Shown here piece after piece: positions 54,620 to 63,559 of a stretch of 64,000 nucleotides of DNA. The position numbers were made by a program, and so were the translations under genes. Numbering within the stretch: position 1 is the first letter of the stretch; the number at the start of each line of letters is the position of its first letter. The notes beneath the pieces are model-generated. The model ran no database searches and was not told the DNA's origin. It saw only the letters and a list, made by a program, of their open reading frames with translations. Source of the stretch: Paenibacillaceae bacterium (lineage in GTDB: Bacteria > Bacillota > Bacilli > Paenibacillales > NBRC-103111); assembly GCA_029256185.1 (NCBI GenBank), contig JAQSYI010000006.1, positions 124,001 to 188,000 of the forward strand. Reading direction: 5' to 3'.

Positions 54620-56272
54620 TTATTGGGCCAACGGGAGCCGGATGATGAAGGAGGTTCCTTCGCCCACTTGGCTCTCCACCTCAATGCTGCCTCCATGTGC
54701 CTCCACCAACGATTTGGTGATGGACAGTCCCAATCCTGCCCCTCCTGAGCTCCTGGTGCGGGAGGATTCGCTGCGGTAGAACCGGTCGAAGACATGGGGC
54801 ACATGCTCTTCGGGGATGCCGGCGCCGTTATCGTTGACAATAAGCTCGGCCTTGCCGTCGCGGGCGGCCAGCTTCACAGAGATTCTGCCGCTCCCCGCCT
54901 CCGTATGTGTAACGGCGTTATGGAACAGATTCAGAATCACCTGCTTGATCTTATCGGGATCATAATGGCCTTTCAAGCCGGACTGAATGGAAATGTGAAT
55001 GCTGCGTTTGCCCGCGAGCATCTGCAGCTGGGGCTCCATCTCTGCAAGCACCTCATCAAGCATCGTCTCCCGGAAGGAAAGCTGGGGAGCACGGTCCAGC
55101 TTGGCCAGCAGCAGCAGATCCTCCACCAGTTTGTTAATGCGCTTGGATTCCCCGTACATGCTGGTCAAGGCACTCTTTAGCTGTTCAGGGCGGTTCATCG
55201 CTCCTCTCAGCAGCACCTCCAGAAATCCGTGAATGGAGGTGAGGGGAGTACGGAGCTCATGGGAGGCGTCGGCGATAAACCTGCGCATCTGCTCCTTGGC
55301 TTCCCGTTCCGCCTGAAAGGAATCATCCAAGCGCTCCAGCATGCCGTTGAACGAATCCGAGAGCCGGTCAATCTCCTCTTGCCCTTGCCCCACCGGCAGA
55401 CGCTCATTCAGATTGCCCGCATCCGTCTGCTGGACGGCGCTGACGATTCTGGACAGGGGCACCAGGGTTCTGCGCAGCACGGGCAGATACAGTCCGATGC
55501 CTACACATAAGGCCAGGGCGGACAGAACGACGAAGATCATCAACTGCTGCCATAGCGTATCATCCAGGGGAGCGGTGGCGGTGCTCATCTGGATCAGCCC
55601 GCCGCCCGGACGTTCCGGCATTCCCATAGAGCGGAATACCACCAGCTGCTCCCCGGTTCCCTCTGCTCCGGGGACAACCAGATATTTGGTTTTGGTTGCA
55701 GTTTTTGCGGAAAGCTCCGCCATGATGGAGGCATACTTTTCCTTGGATATCACCGGAACAGGCTGTCCTCCGTCTTCGGCAATATTGGTGACATTCCCGT
55801 TCTCATCCACTATGGCGAGTGAGCTGTCAGCCAGGAAGAAATAGGGCTTGCGGCCCCGCTCATCCCCCGCGGTTCCTTCAGAGGCCGAACTGTCGGTTAT
55901 GGACTGGCCGGTGACTGACGGAGGGGTGTCCGGAGCCTGAGTGCCTTTGCCGTTGTTCCCCATGGCGCCGCCTCCCGGCTCCCGCCACAGATCCCCGGGA
56001 TTCCCCAGATTCGGCCGGAGAATTCCCGGCTCCTGGCGTTCCCTCCGTTCTGGCTGGTCTATTCCCAGCAGATCCCGGGGGACCGAGTTAATCTGGACTT
56101 GCATGGTCTCCGCTTTGTTATTAAAGAGGAAGCTCTTCATAAACCAATACTGGGAAACGCCGATGCACAGCAGCAGGACGGCCATGATCCCGAGCGAACG
56201 GATCAGCAACTGATAGCGAAGCGACCCCGGGGCAGCCAAGCGCTTGAGCCAATCCCATCCTCTGCGCATCAT
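54620..56272 (-). CDS. Sensor histidine kinase, HAMP/HisKA type
   Basis: This is a 550-residue membrane kinase. Its first membrane helix is at about 25-45. An extracytoplasmic region of about 190 residues follows, with an unusual Gly/Pro/Ser/Thr-rich stretch at about 85-150. After a second helix (about 237-258) come a HAMP domain, the HisKA box FIADASHELRTPL with phospho-acceptor H338, and an ATPase domain with NLFHNAVTH, VNDNGAGIP and GGAGLGLSI. The start ATG overlaps the response-regulator stop (ATGA), so the pair is co-translated. It signals to the OmpR-type regulator. The divergent GT39 gene is the probable target. The stimulus is unknown; envelope stress or a wall-active compound is plausible. 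Confidence 0.93.
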   Translation of the reverse strand: MMRRGWDWLKRLAAPGSLRYQLLIRSLGIMAVLLLCIGVSQYWFMKSFLFNNKAETMQVQINSVPRDLLGIDQPERRERQEPGILRPNLGNPGDLWREPGGGAMGNNGKGTQAPDTPPSVTGQSITDSSASEGTAGDERGRKPYFFLADSSLAIVDENGNVTNIAEDGGQPVPVISKEKYASIMAELSAKTATKTKYLVVPGAEGTGEQLVVFRSMGMPERPGGGLIQMSTATAPLDDTLWQQLMIFVVLSALALCVGIGLYLPVLRRTLVPLSRIVSAVQQTDAGNLNERLPVGQGQEEIDRLSDSFNGMLERLDDSFQAEREAKEQMRRFIADASHELRTPLTSIHGFLEVLLRGAMNRPEQLKSALTSMYGESKRINKLVEDLLLLAKLDRAPQLSFRETMLDEVLAEMEPQLQMLAGKRSIHISIQSGLKGHYDPDKIKQVILNLFHNAVTHTEAGSGRISVKLAARDGKAELIVNDNGAGIPEEHVPHVFDRFYRSESSRTRSSGGAGLGLSITKSLVEAHGGSIEVESQVGEGTSFIIRLPLAQ

Positions 56273-56955
56273 GGCAGATCCATCCGGTAACCGGACCCCC
56301 GAAGCGTGCGGATCAGCTTATGCTCCTTGTCATCAAGCTTCTCGCGCAGAGAACGGATGTATACCTCTACAATATTTTCCTCGCCCCCGAAATCATATCC
56401 CCATACGGCATCCAGAATCTTGGCCTTGCTCAGAACAATCCCGTAATTCAGCACCATATAATGCAGCAGTTCGTATTCCGTAGGCGACAGTTCCAGCACA
56501 CGGTCCTGATAACTGATTTCCTTCCTTCGGTCGTCAATCCGGAAGGGGCCGTTCACCACCTCGCCGATCAGGCTGGGAAACTGGTTGCGCAGCCTTGCGT
56601 GGATGCGGGCCAGCAGCTCCTCAAAGCTAAAGGGCTTGATCAGATAATCATCGGCGCCCAGACTGAGGCCTTTGACCCGGTCTTCAATCTCATCCTTGGC
56701 CGTAAGCATAATAATAGCCGCATTGATGCCGGTTTTCTTCATCATCCGGCATGCCTCGAATCCGTCCATGCCCGGCATCATCACATCAAGCACAATGACC
56801 TGGGGCTGGAATTCCGTAGCCAGATTGATGGCGGTTAAGCCGTTGGCCGCGGTCTTTACTTCGAATCCCTCATTGACAAGCCCCAGTTCCAGAAACTGAA
56901 GAATATGCGGCTCGTCGTCTACCAGCAGTATTTTGACTCCTTTAATGGATTTCAT
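56269..56955 (-). CDS. Response regulator, OmpR/PhoB family
   Basis: This 228-residue protein has a receiver domain (about 8-120; D13, D14, phospho-acceptor D57 in VIVLDVMMPG, K106 region) and a winged-helix DNA-binding domain (about 135-228; LSPTEYELLHYMVLN and VEVYIRSLREKLD). ATG 56955 is preferred because GGGAGAA lies about eight bases before it; a TTG two codons earlier overlaps that site. It is the first gene of the pair with the downstream kinase, and divergent from the GT39 gene. The gap contains a direct repeat that could be its binding site. Confidence 0.93.
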   Translation of the reverse strand: MKSIKGVKILLVDDEPHILQFLELGLVNEGFEVKTAANGLTAINLATEFQPQVIVLDVMMPGMDGFEACRMMKKTGINAAIIMLTAKDEIEDRVKGLSLGADDYLIKPFSFEELLARIHARLRNQFPSLIGEVVNGPFRIDDRRKEISYQDRVLELSPTEYELLHYMVLNYGIVLSKAKILDAVWGYDFGGEENIVEVYIRSLREKLDDKEHKLIRTLRGSGYRMDLP

Positions 56956-57050
56956 GGACAATTCTCCCTCAGGATAGATTGATTATGGGCCTTATTATAC
57001 GGACAGATTCTGAATCCTGGCTGAAAACGCCCTGAAGCGGCGCTTAACAC

Positions 57051-57080
57051 AGTGAACGGTGTAACGCAAGTGAATGGTGT
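57051..57080. promoter_or_regulatory. Direct repeat AGTGAAYGGTGT, candidate response-regulator site
   Basis: The 12-bp word occurs at 57051-57062 and 57069-57080 (offset 18 bp) in the gap between the divergent regulator and GT39 genes. OmpR-type regulators bind direct repeats, although their usual offset is 10-11 bp, so the fit is only partial. Confidence 0.35.
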
Positions 57081-57170
57081 GAGAATTTCTGCCTGTTTTC
57101 AGCAAATATTCAGCTTATAAAGGTACAATGACTGCAATCTGTAAAACATAGAGGGGAAGCAGGCGATCTC

Positions 57171-59048
57171 GTGAACAGAATCAAACCATCCTTCGACTTA
57201 CCCCTTTCGTTCATTGCCATGCTGTCCGCCTGGCTGAATATATACGGGATCTGGAACGAAACCAATGCCAACGCCTATTATACCGCCGCTGTTACCAGTA
57301 TGCTTCAAAATCCCCATAATTTTTTCTTCGGCTCCTTTGATCCGGGGGGATTCGTTACGGTGGACAAGCCTCCTGTAGTTTTCTGGATTCAGACTGCCAG
57401 CGCCGCCGTCTTCGGAGTTCACGGCTGGAGTGTCATTCTGCCCCAGGCCTTGGCCGGCGTAGGATCAGTGCTGCTGATCTATGCGCTGGTCAAACCGTCC
57501 TTCGGCATCGGAGCGGCCCGACTGTCTGCCTTGGCACTGGCCTGTACTCCCATTGCCGCGGCAGTGAGCCGGACCAATAATATCGACAGCATGCTGGTAT
57601 TCACGCTGTTGGCGGGTGCCTGGCTGTTGTTTTCGGGAGTTCGCCGCGGGAAGCTGTGGCCGGTCATGGGTGCTTTTGCTTTGATCGGCGTAGGCTTCAA
57701 TATGAAAATGCTTCAGGCCTATATGGTGCTGCCTGCCTTTTATCTGTTTTATCTCATCGCTTTTCGGACCAATTGGAAAAAGAAAGTCGGCGGTCTGGCG
57801 GCGGCAACGGCTGTATTGCTTGCGGTTTCCTTATCCTGGCCTGTTGCGGTGGACTCCATACCCGCGAGCCAAAGGCCCTATATAGGCAGCAGCCAAACCA
57901 ACTCCGTACTGGAGCTGGCCTTTGGCTATGACGGCATCTCCCGTCTAACCGGCAACCGGGGACAGGACGGGGTCCGCGCCGCACAGCCCGATGGGATGGA
58001 CGGCAGAGGCGGAGGGGGCGGCGGAAGCTTCGGCACAGGGACCAAGGGCGCCTTCAGATTGTTCCAGCCCGAGCTGGCGGGTCAAGCCAGTTGGCTTATT
58101 CCCTTCGCCTTCGCAGGAGCAGGCGGGATTCTGGCCAGTCTGCGCAAACGTCATTTTACTGTCCGCCACCAAGAAACGCTCTTCTGGCTGGCTTGGCTGA
58201 TCCCGGGGATGATCTTCTTCAGTATTGCTGGGTTCTTCCACCATTATTATCTCATCATGCTCGCTCCGCCTGTCGCCGCTCTTGCGGGGGCGGGCTGGCA
58301 GGACTTGCAGATCAGATACAGGAGCGGCAGCGGCTGGCTGGTCTGGTTGTTTCCGTCGGCAACGGGGGCAACAACGGCTCTGCAATGGTATATGATCCAT
58401 TCCTTCCAGAGCAGGATCGGCGCCGGTTGGTACTGGGGGATAGCAGGAGCCGGGATACTCGCCACTTTACTCCTGATTGCGTTGAAGCTGGAGAAGCGGA
58501 GCATTCCCCCTGTGGCTGCGGCAGTTGCGCTGCTTATGCTGCTTGCCGGTCCCTTGTATTGGGCGGCAACGCCGATTACCTACGGGCAGAGCGCCCAACT
58601 CCCTGAAGCGGGACCTGGTTCGGCCGGAGGAAACAACAGGAACGGCGGGCAGCCGGACGGTACGGCAAGCCGCTTGGGCGGGCGGAATAATGAGAGTCTG
58701 AATGAAGGGCTCTATGCTTATCTGAAGGAGCATCAGCAAGGGGAGAAATTCTTGTTCGCCGCTACCCGCTACAGCACCGCGGTGCCTTATATCATTGAAA
58801 AAGGCGAAGCGGTGATGGCCATGGGCGGTTACTCCGGCTCGGATCCTATCCTGACGGCGGAGAGCTTGCAGACCCTGGTTGAGCAAGGTGCGGTGAGGTT
58901 CTTCCTGCTGACAGGCGGAGGAGGGGGCGGGTCCAATTCCGGGCTGACCCAGTGGGTTATCCGTAATGGCAAGGAGATTCCGGCCTCAGCATATTCTGCT
59001 GCTGGAGGCATCGGCGGCACCTTGTATGAAGTGGTATTGGACCGTTAG
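57171..59048 (+). CDS. Membrane glycosyltransferase, GT39 (PMT/ArnT-like) family
   Basis: This 625-residue protein has about 11 membrane helices in the first 480 residues and a soluble C-terminal domain. The N-terminal loop contains the acidic metal/substrate motif region (NANAYYTAAVTSML, DPGGFVTVDKPP), where GT39 enzymes carry their catalytic aspartate. Such enzymes transfer a sugar from a polyprenyl-phosphate donor to an acceptor on the outer face of the membrane. Two Gly-rich loops are striking (near 278-292, GRGGGGGGSFG, and near 490-515). The start is GTG 57171 with GAGGGGAAG 12 bases upstream. It is divergent from an OmpR-type two-component system that probably controls it. The acceptor is unknown; a wall polymer or glycoprotein is possible. 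Confidence 0.88.
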   Translation: MNRIKPSFDLPLSFIAMLSAWLNIYGIWNETNANAYYTAAVTSMLQNPHNFFFGSFDPGGFVTVDKPPVVFWIQTASAAVFGVHGWSVILPQALAGVGSVLLIYALVKPSFGIGAARLSALALACTPIAAAVSRTNNIDSMLVFTLLAGAWLLFSGVRRGKLWPVMGAFALIGVGFNMKMLQAYMVLPAFYLFYLIAFRTNWKKKVGGLAAATAVLLAVSLSWPVAVDSIPASQRPYIGSSQTNSVLELAFGYDGISRLTGNRGQDGVRAAQPDGMDGRGGGGGGSFGTGTKGAFRLFQPELAGQASWLIPFAFAGAGGILASLRKRHFTVRHQETLFWLAWLIPGMIFFSIAGFFHHYYLIMLAPPVAALAGAGWQDLQIRYRSGSGWLVWLFPSATGATTALQWYMIHSFQSRIGAGWYWGIAGAGILATLLLIALKLEKRSIPPVAAAVALLMLLAGPLYWAATPITYGQSAQLPEAGPGSAGGNNRNGGQPDGTASRLGGRNNESLNEGLYAYLKEHQQGEKFLFAATRYSTAVPYIIEKGEAVMAMGGYSGSDPILTAESLQTLVEQGAVRFFLLTGGGGGGSNSGLTQWVIRNGKEIPASAYSAAGGIGGTLYEVVLDR

Positions 59049-59090
59049 ACTCAGGGGGAGGCGAACCCCGCGGCAAAGGGCAAGCATCAC

Positions 59091-59199
59091 CAGGGCAGAG
59101 AACATCAGAAGAACCACCAGGGCAGAGAACATTCGAAGAACCATCAGGGCACAGAACATTCGAAGAACCACCAGGGTAGAGAACATCAGAAGAACCACC
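59091..59199. repeat. 27-bp tandem repeat, four copies, after the GT39 gene
   Basis: Units start CAGGGCAGAGAAC or close variants at 59091, 59118, 59145 and 59172, a constant 27-bp period. They begin 42 bases after the glycosyltransferase stop codon. The period is a multiple of three, so open frames run through it, but no start codon with a ribosome binding site is present. Confidence 0.75.
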
Positions 59200-59288
59200 A
59201 ACGGGAGGAGAGACGCTCAGGCGCTCTCCTTATTTGCAGATTTATATTAGCAGAAAATCTAGCCAATGATTTCAGTGGAAAATTTAAC

Positions 59289-59475
59289 GGAAAAAATTTC
59301 CGCTATAGGGCAAATAGTCGGAGAAATGGATATATTAACGGAAATTATTTCCGTTAATATAGGATAAATGGGCGTAATATGCCGGTTTTTTAGGCTAAGC
59401 CAGGGAATAACGGAAAAAATTTCCGCTAATAAAGAGCAGGAAGAGAAATTTAAAGGAATAACGGAAAAAATTTCC
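59289..59475. repeat. Array of four GGAAAWWWTTTCC palindromes, spacing 51-72-51 bp
   Basis: Copies lie at 59289-59301, 59340-59352, 59412-59424 and 59463-59475, each within an AACGG...CCGYTA context. The second has AAATTATTT instead of AAAAAATTT. Downstream (59490-59550) a GCCAAAGGCGTAGG word occurs twice and resembles the reverse complement of the CTCCTTTGGC part of the modules at 0.9 and 26.2 kb. Confidence 0.78.
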
Positions 59476-59755
59476 GTTATGAGGACCGTGAGCCAAAGGC
59501 GTAGGGGGAGGCTGTGGAGCCAAAGGCGTAGGAGTGGCCCACTCCTTCGGATAATTTGCCGACGGGAACCTGCAGCGTTGTTCCATTGTGCCTTTGTTTA
59601 TTGGTTATCATCCGGGGAAGGGGGAACCTATCCTAAAAGACAGACGGGGTTATTTTCGGCGGAAGTGATTGATTTGAGCATGCAATGCATAGACTTTATG
59701 CCCAGATGCTCTATAATGACGGTATAGGCTGGCATAGCTGCTTGTAAACGCTTAA

Positions 59756-59975
59756 TTGCTCATCTTACTCACCTTGCTTATCTTGCTTATCTTGCTCATC
59801 TTGCTCATCTTGCTCACATTGCTCATCTTGCTTATCTTGCTTATCTTGCTTATCTTGCTTATCTTGCTCATCTTGCTCATCTTGCTCACATTGCTCATCT
59901 TGCTCATAATGCTTACATCGCACATCGCACATCGCACATCGCACATCGCACATCGCACATCGCACATCGCACGTT
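59756..59975. repeat. Microsatellite-like leader: 9-bp CTTGCTYAT units then 7-bp ACATCGC units
   Basis: About 17 copies of a 9-bp unit (CTTGCTCAT or CTTGCTTAT) run from 59756 to about 59910, followed by about eight perfect copies of ACATCGC to about 59972. The block ends some 65 bases before the ATG of the YesM-like kinase. The frame is open and continuous with that kinase, giving a Leu/Ile-rich extension, but there is no ribosome binding site before it. A promoter or leader location is more likely. Confidence 0.8.
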
Positions 59976-60040
59976 CGCATATCGCCACATTGTACATTGC
60001 CATACTGCCAATCCGTCCAGGCAAGGGGGAGCGCGCCAAG

Positions 60041-61861
60041 ATGTTTTATTCGCTGAAAAACCGCTTGATTGCTTTTTTTGTGCTGTTGCTCGTAGTGGCT
60101 TTCGGGACCATGTCCATCCTTGTTTTCCGGGAATCCCGCGCCATTCTCGGTTCATACATCAAGTCGTCGGCATTGGAAAAGATGGATGAATACGGATCTC
60201 TTGTCAATGTAGGCGCCATGCAGCTTTATGACTTATCCTCGCTGGTATTCAATAACGAAGTGACGAAGAACTGGGATGCCACCCTGTCGGACCCGGCTAT
60301 TTCCGAAGGGGAGAAGATGCTGGCCAATATCGGCATGAGCACCTTTCTGACTCATGCCGTCAACAGCTACTCCGGCGTTTCTTCGGTTTCCCTTTACCGG
60401 CAGGACGGACTGGTGCTGAGTGACGACAAGCAGATGACGACGGACACCTCTTTTCTCCAATCACAATGGTATTCCAACTTCCGCACCCGCGGCAATCATT
60501 GGGTATCGGCACATACTGATCCCGTGGAGCTGAAGCGCTCCAGACCTTATCAGGTGCTCAGTCTGCTGTTGCCTATCGGCTCCTTCGAGCCCTCCCTGGC
60601 CAAGACGGTGTTGAAGGTGAATGTGAGCTCGGATTTTTTTCAGGAGCCGCTGAACCGGATTCATCTGGGAGAGAGCGGTACCATCTTCCTGCTGGATCAG
60701 GAGGGAAGCCCCATTCTCTCCCAGGAGCGATATCCGACAGATCCCGAAGCACTCAAGCGGGTGGACCTGATCAGGGAGAGATATGAGCAGCAGGGAGTGG
60801 AATATATCCGCAACGCCAAGGGAGACACGGATATTCTGGTGTACAAAAAGCTGAAGAAGAGCAACTGGCTGCTGGTGGGCTTCGTCTCGGAGAAGGATCT
60901 GTACGCCAGTCTGTTCTCCTTGCGGACCACGATCCTCATCTTCACCATCTTCCTGCTTATCGCCGCCATTCTGGTGGCCACCTGGCTGTCCTATGGCATC
61001 AGCAAGCCCCTGTCCAGATTGGCATCTGCCATGCGCTATGTGCAGAAGGGGGACTTTACCATGGCGGAGAGCCGGATTTCTGCGGAGCTGCCGGTTGCCA
61101 ACGAGGTGGGCTTTGTCACCCAGACTTTCCGCAATATGGTGTCCCAGCTGAGGCTGCATATCAAGACGGAGTTTGAGCTGAAGCTTCTGCGGCAGCAGGC
61201 GGAGTACAAGGCGCTGCTGATGCAGATCAATCCCCACTTCCTGTTTAATACCCTGGAGCTCATGAGCAGCCTGTCCATGCAGCAGCGGACGGATGACAGC
61301 GTCAAGGTGATCGAGTCCCTGGGCAAGATGCTGCGGTTCTCCCTAAGGGTCAATGAGGATCTGACTCCACTCAGGGAGGAAATTGCCTATCTGCGCCATT
61401 ATATATCCATCCTGGAGGTGCGCTTCCGGGAGCGGCTGCATATTTCTCTGGAAGTGGAGGGCCGACCGGAACGGCAGGAGGTAGTCAAGTTCATCCTGCA
61501 GCCACTGGTGGAAAATGCGGTCAAGTACAGCTTCGTACACCAGACTGTGGCGGAGGTACGGATCGGCATCAAGGTAGAGGCCGACCGGGTGCGGCTTCAT
61601 GTAGCCGACAACGGTCCCGGCATGCCGGATGGACTGGCGGAGCAGCTGTACGAGGAGTCAGCCCACTCAAGGCTGGATCAGGTGCTGAACACGGGCAACG
61701 GACAGATTGGCTTGCGCAATGTACTGGCCCGCTGCAGCCTGTACTACGGACCGGGCTTCACCTTTACGATTGAATCCGCTGCCGGCCTGGGCACGGAAAT
61801 TGAACTTATCTTGCCTGTGAGGGAGGGAATGCGCCATGTATCAGGTGCTGATCGTGGATGA
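60041..61861 (+). CDS. Sensor histidine kinase, YesM type
   Basis: This is a 607-residue membrane sensor. The N-terminal helix (about 8-30, LIAFFVLLLVVAFGTMSILV) is followed by an extracellular Cache-like domain (about 35-290), a second helix (about 295-320), HAMP, and the His_kinase module (PF06580 type) with H399 in QINPHFLFNTLELMSSL. The ATPase domain carries LQPLVENAVKYSF and VADNGPGMPDG. ATG 60041 with GGGGGA ten bases upstream is chosen; a longer in-frame reading into the upstream microsatellite has no ribosome binding site. It overlaps the next gene by 26 bases and pairs with that AraC-type response regulator to control sugar import genes downstream. Confidence 0.92.
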   Translation: MFYSLKNRLIAFFVLLLVVAFGTMSILVFRESRAILGSYIKSSALEKMDEYGSLVNVGAMQLYDLSSLVFNNEVTKNWDATLSDPAISEGEKMLANIGMSTFLTHAVNSYSGVSSVSLYRQDGLVLSDDKQMTTDTSFLQSQWYSNFRTRGNHWVSAHTDPVELKRSRPYQVLSLLLPIGSFEPSLAKTVLKVNVSSDFFQEPLNRIHLGESGTIFLLDQEGSPILSQERYPTDPEALKRVDLIRERYEQQGVEYIRNAKGDTDILVYKKLKKSNWLLVGFVSEKDLYASLFSLRTTILIFTIFLLIAAILVATWLSYGISKPLSRLASAMRYVQKGDFTMAESRISAELPVANEVGFVTQTFRNMVSQLRLHIKTEFELKLLRQQAEYKALLMQINPHFLFNTLELMSSLSMQQRTDDSVKVIESLGKMLRFSLRVNEDLTPLREEIAYLRHYISILEVRFRERLHISLEVEGRPERQEVVKFILQPLVENAVKYSFVHQTVAEVRIGIKVEADRVRLHVADNGPGMPDGLAEQLYEESAHSRLDQVLNTGNGQIGLRNVLARCSLYYGPGFTFTIESAAGLGTEIELILPVREGMRHVSGADRG

Positions 61862-63464
61862 TGAGCCGGAAATCCGGCTGGGCATCAGAATGAAGGCGGA
61901 CTGGGAGGGGCTGGGGCTTGCCATTGCCGGAGAAGCGGGAAACGGGGCGGAGGCGCTGGAAATGCTGAGCTCTCTGAAGATTGACATCGCGATCACGGAT
62001 ATGAATATGCCGCTGATGAATGGGGTGTCATTCCTGGAGAATTGCCGGATCAGCCACCCGGAGCTTAGAATAATCGTAATTACCGGCTACGAGGACTTTC
62101 ACTATGCCCGGGCTGCTGTCCGCAGCCAGGCCCGGGATTATCTGCTGAAGCCGGTTTCCCGGGATGAGCTGGAAGCGGCGCTGATGAAGGTAACGGGGGA
62201 GCTTGATGAACTGGAGCGGCAGACCAGCCAGCGGGAACGGTTGGAGTGGAGGCTCTCCCAGTATTATAAGGAGATGAAGGAGCATTTCATTCTCCATATC
62301 GTTAAGGAGGAGCACGGGAGGCTTCAGGGTATCGCTGAACGCGCCAAGCTGTTCGAGCTGGAGGATTGGCAGGAGCGGGCTGTCCGCTTCGTCACCGCAG
62401 GAATACGGGAGAGGACAATGGGAATACTGCGGGATGACGGACGCACGCCGGATAAGCTGCGGCTGCCCTTCGAGCTGATCTGCCGGGAGTTCGCGGAGCA
62501 GTCCCCGGAGAAGCCCCAGCAGTTCCTCGATCCCAATTATCCCGGCTTGATGCACTTTATTCTCCCTGCCCGGCAGGATCTGCTGGAGTCCTTCGCCAAG
62601 CGGCTGAAGGATTGTGTGTCCGGGCATTTGCAGATGGAGCCGGCTATTGGGCTGGGGCAGGCGGTTGGCGGTTTTGCAGAATGGCGGGAAGGTTATCTGT
62701 CCGCTCTGCTTGCCTGGAATTTGTCCGATACTAAGGACCGCTATCCGGCGAAGGATTATGCCGAGGCCGCTCCCGTGCTGTCGGAGGAATCGTCCAATTT
62801 GCTCCGCAAGTGTCTGATCCGCGGGGATATGGGGGCTTTCGAGCAGATTATCCGCAAGGAGCTCACGCACGCTTTTGGCCAATCCCAAGCCCACTTGGTC
62901 AAGACCATCTTCCAGCTTTCTCTGGAGATTGAGGCGGCAGCGCAGGAAACAGGCATTTCCCTGGACAGCAGGGGGGAGCTATGGGTGCGGCCGGAGCTGT
63001 CTCTGGGGCTTAATACAGTGGGAAAAGCGGAGCAGTTTCTGGTGAGGATGGGGCGGCAGATACTCCAGACCCAGGCGGCGGCCAAGGATCAGACCGATTC
63101 TGATCGGACGCTTTTCCAAGCTGTCAAACAATTCATTGAGGACCATTACATGTACGATCTCAGTCTGACCATGCTGGCAGAGCGGTTCAATTATCATCCG
63201 TCCTATTTCTCGGAGCTGTTCAAGTCCAAGATCGGCAAGACCTTCATTCAATATGTTACGGAAATCCGCATGAGCCAGGCGGTGCGGCTGCTGGAGGAAA
63301 CCGCTCTGCCCCTGTGGGATGTGGCGGAGTTGACCGGCTTTGCCAACGCCAGCTACTTCAGCTCCAAGTTCAAGCGGATGTACGGGATTTCACCGTCGGA
63401 TTACCGTCAGCAGAAGCAGGGACGCCCATATGAAGAAATTGATAGTGAACTGCCGAAGAAATGA
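61836..63464 (+). CDS. Response regulator, YesN type (receiver plus AraC domain)
   Basis: This 542-residue protein has a receiver domain (about 1-122; D8, D9, phospho-acceptor D55 in AITDMNMPLMNG), a middle domain of about 290 residues, and a C-terminal AraC helix-turn-helix pair (DLSLTMLAERFNYHPSYFSELF and LWDVAELTGFANASYFSSKFK), ending YGISPSDYRQQ. GGGAGG precedes ATG 61836, which lies inside the kinase gene. It is co-transcribed with the YesM-like kinase and should activate the sugar ABC genes that begin 95 bases downstream. Confidence 0.94.
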   Translation: MYQVLIVDDEPEIRLGIRMKADWEGLGLAIAGEAGNGAEALEMLSSLKIDIAITDMNMPLMNGVSFLENCRISHPELRIIVITGYEDFHYARAAVRSQARDYLLKPVSRDELEAALMKVTGELDELERQTSQRERLEWRLSQYYKEMKEHFILHIVKEEHGRLQGIAERAKLFELEDWQERAVRFVTAGIRERTMGILRDDGRTPDKLRLPFELICREFAEQSPEKPQQFLDPNYPGLMHFILPARQDLLESFAKRLKDCVSGHLQMEPAIGLGQAVGGFAEWREGYLSALLAWNLSDTKDRYPAKDYAEAAPVLSEESSNLLRKCLIRGDMGAFEQIIRKELTHAFGQSQAHLVKTIFQLSLEIEAAAQETGISLDSRGELWVRPELSLGLNTVGKAEQFLVRMGRQILQTQAAAKDQTDSDRTLFQAVKQFIEDHYMYDLSLTMLAERFNYHPSYFSELFKSKIGKTFIQYVTEIRMSQAVRLLEETALPLWDVAELTGFANASYFSSKFKRMYGISPSDYRQQKQGRPYEEIDSELPKK

Positions 63465-63559
63465 GATTCTGCTCCGGGGTTGAAAGTCGTATGCTTAGGT
63501 TGCAGACGAAAGTCAGAGACTTAAACCAACGATAGTTTCACCACGGAAAGGAGGCATTC

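Noticed and set aside
59756..60040. Leu/Ile-rich N-terminal extension of the YesM-like kinase encoded by the microsatellite
   Set aside because: The frame is open, but there is no ribosome binding site before the TTG at 59756, whereas ATG 60041 has one and gives the normal YesM start. The possibility is kept only as part of a finding.
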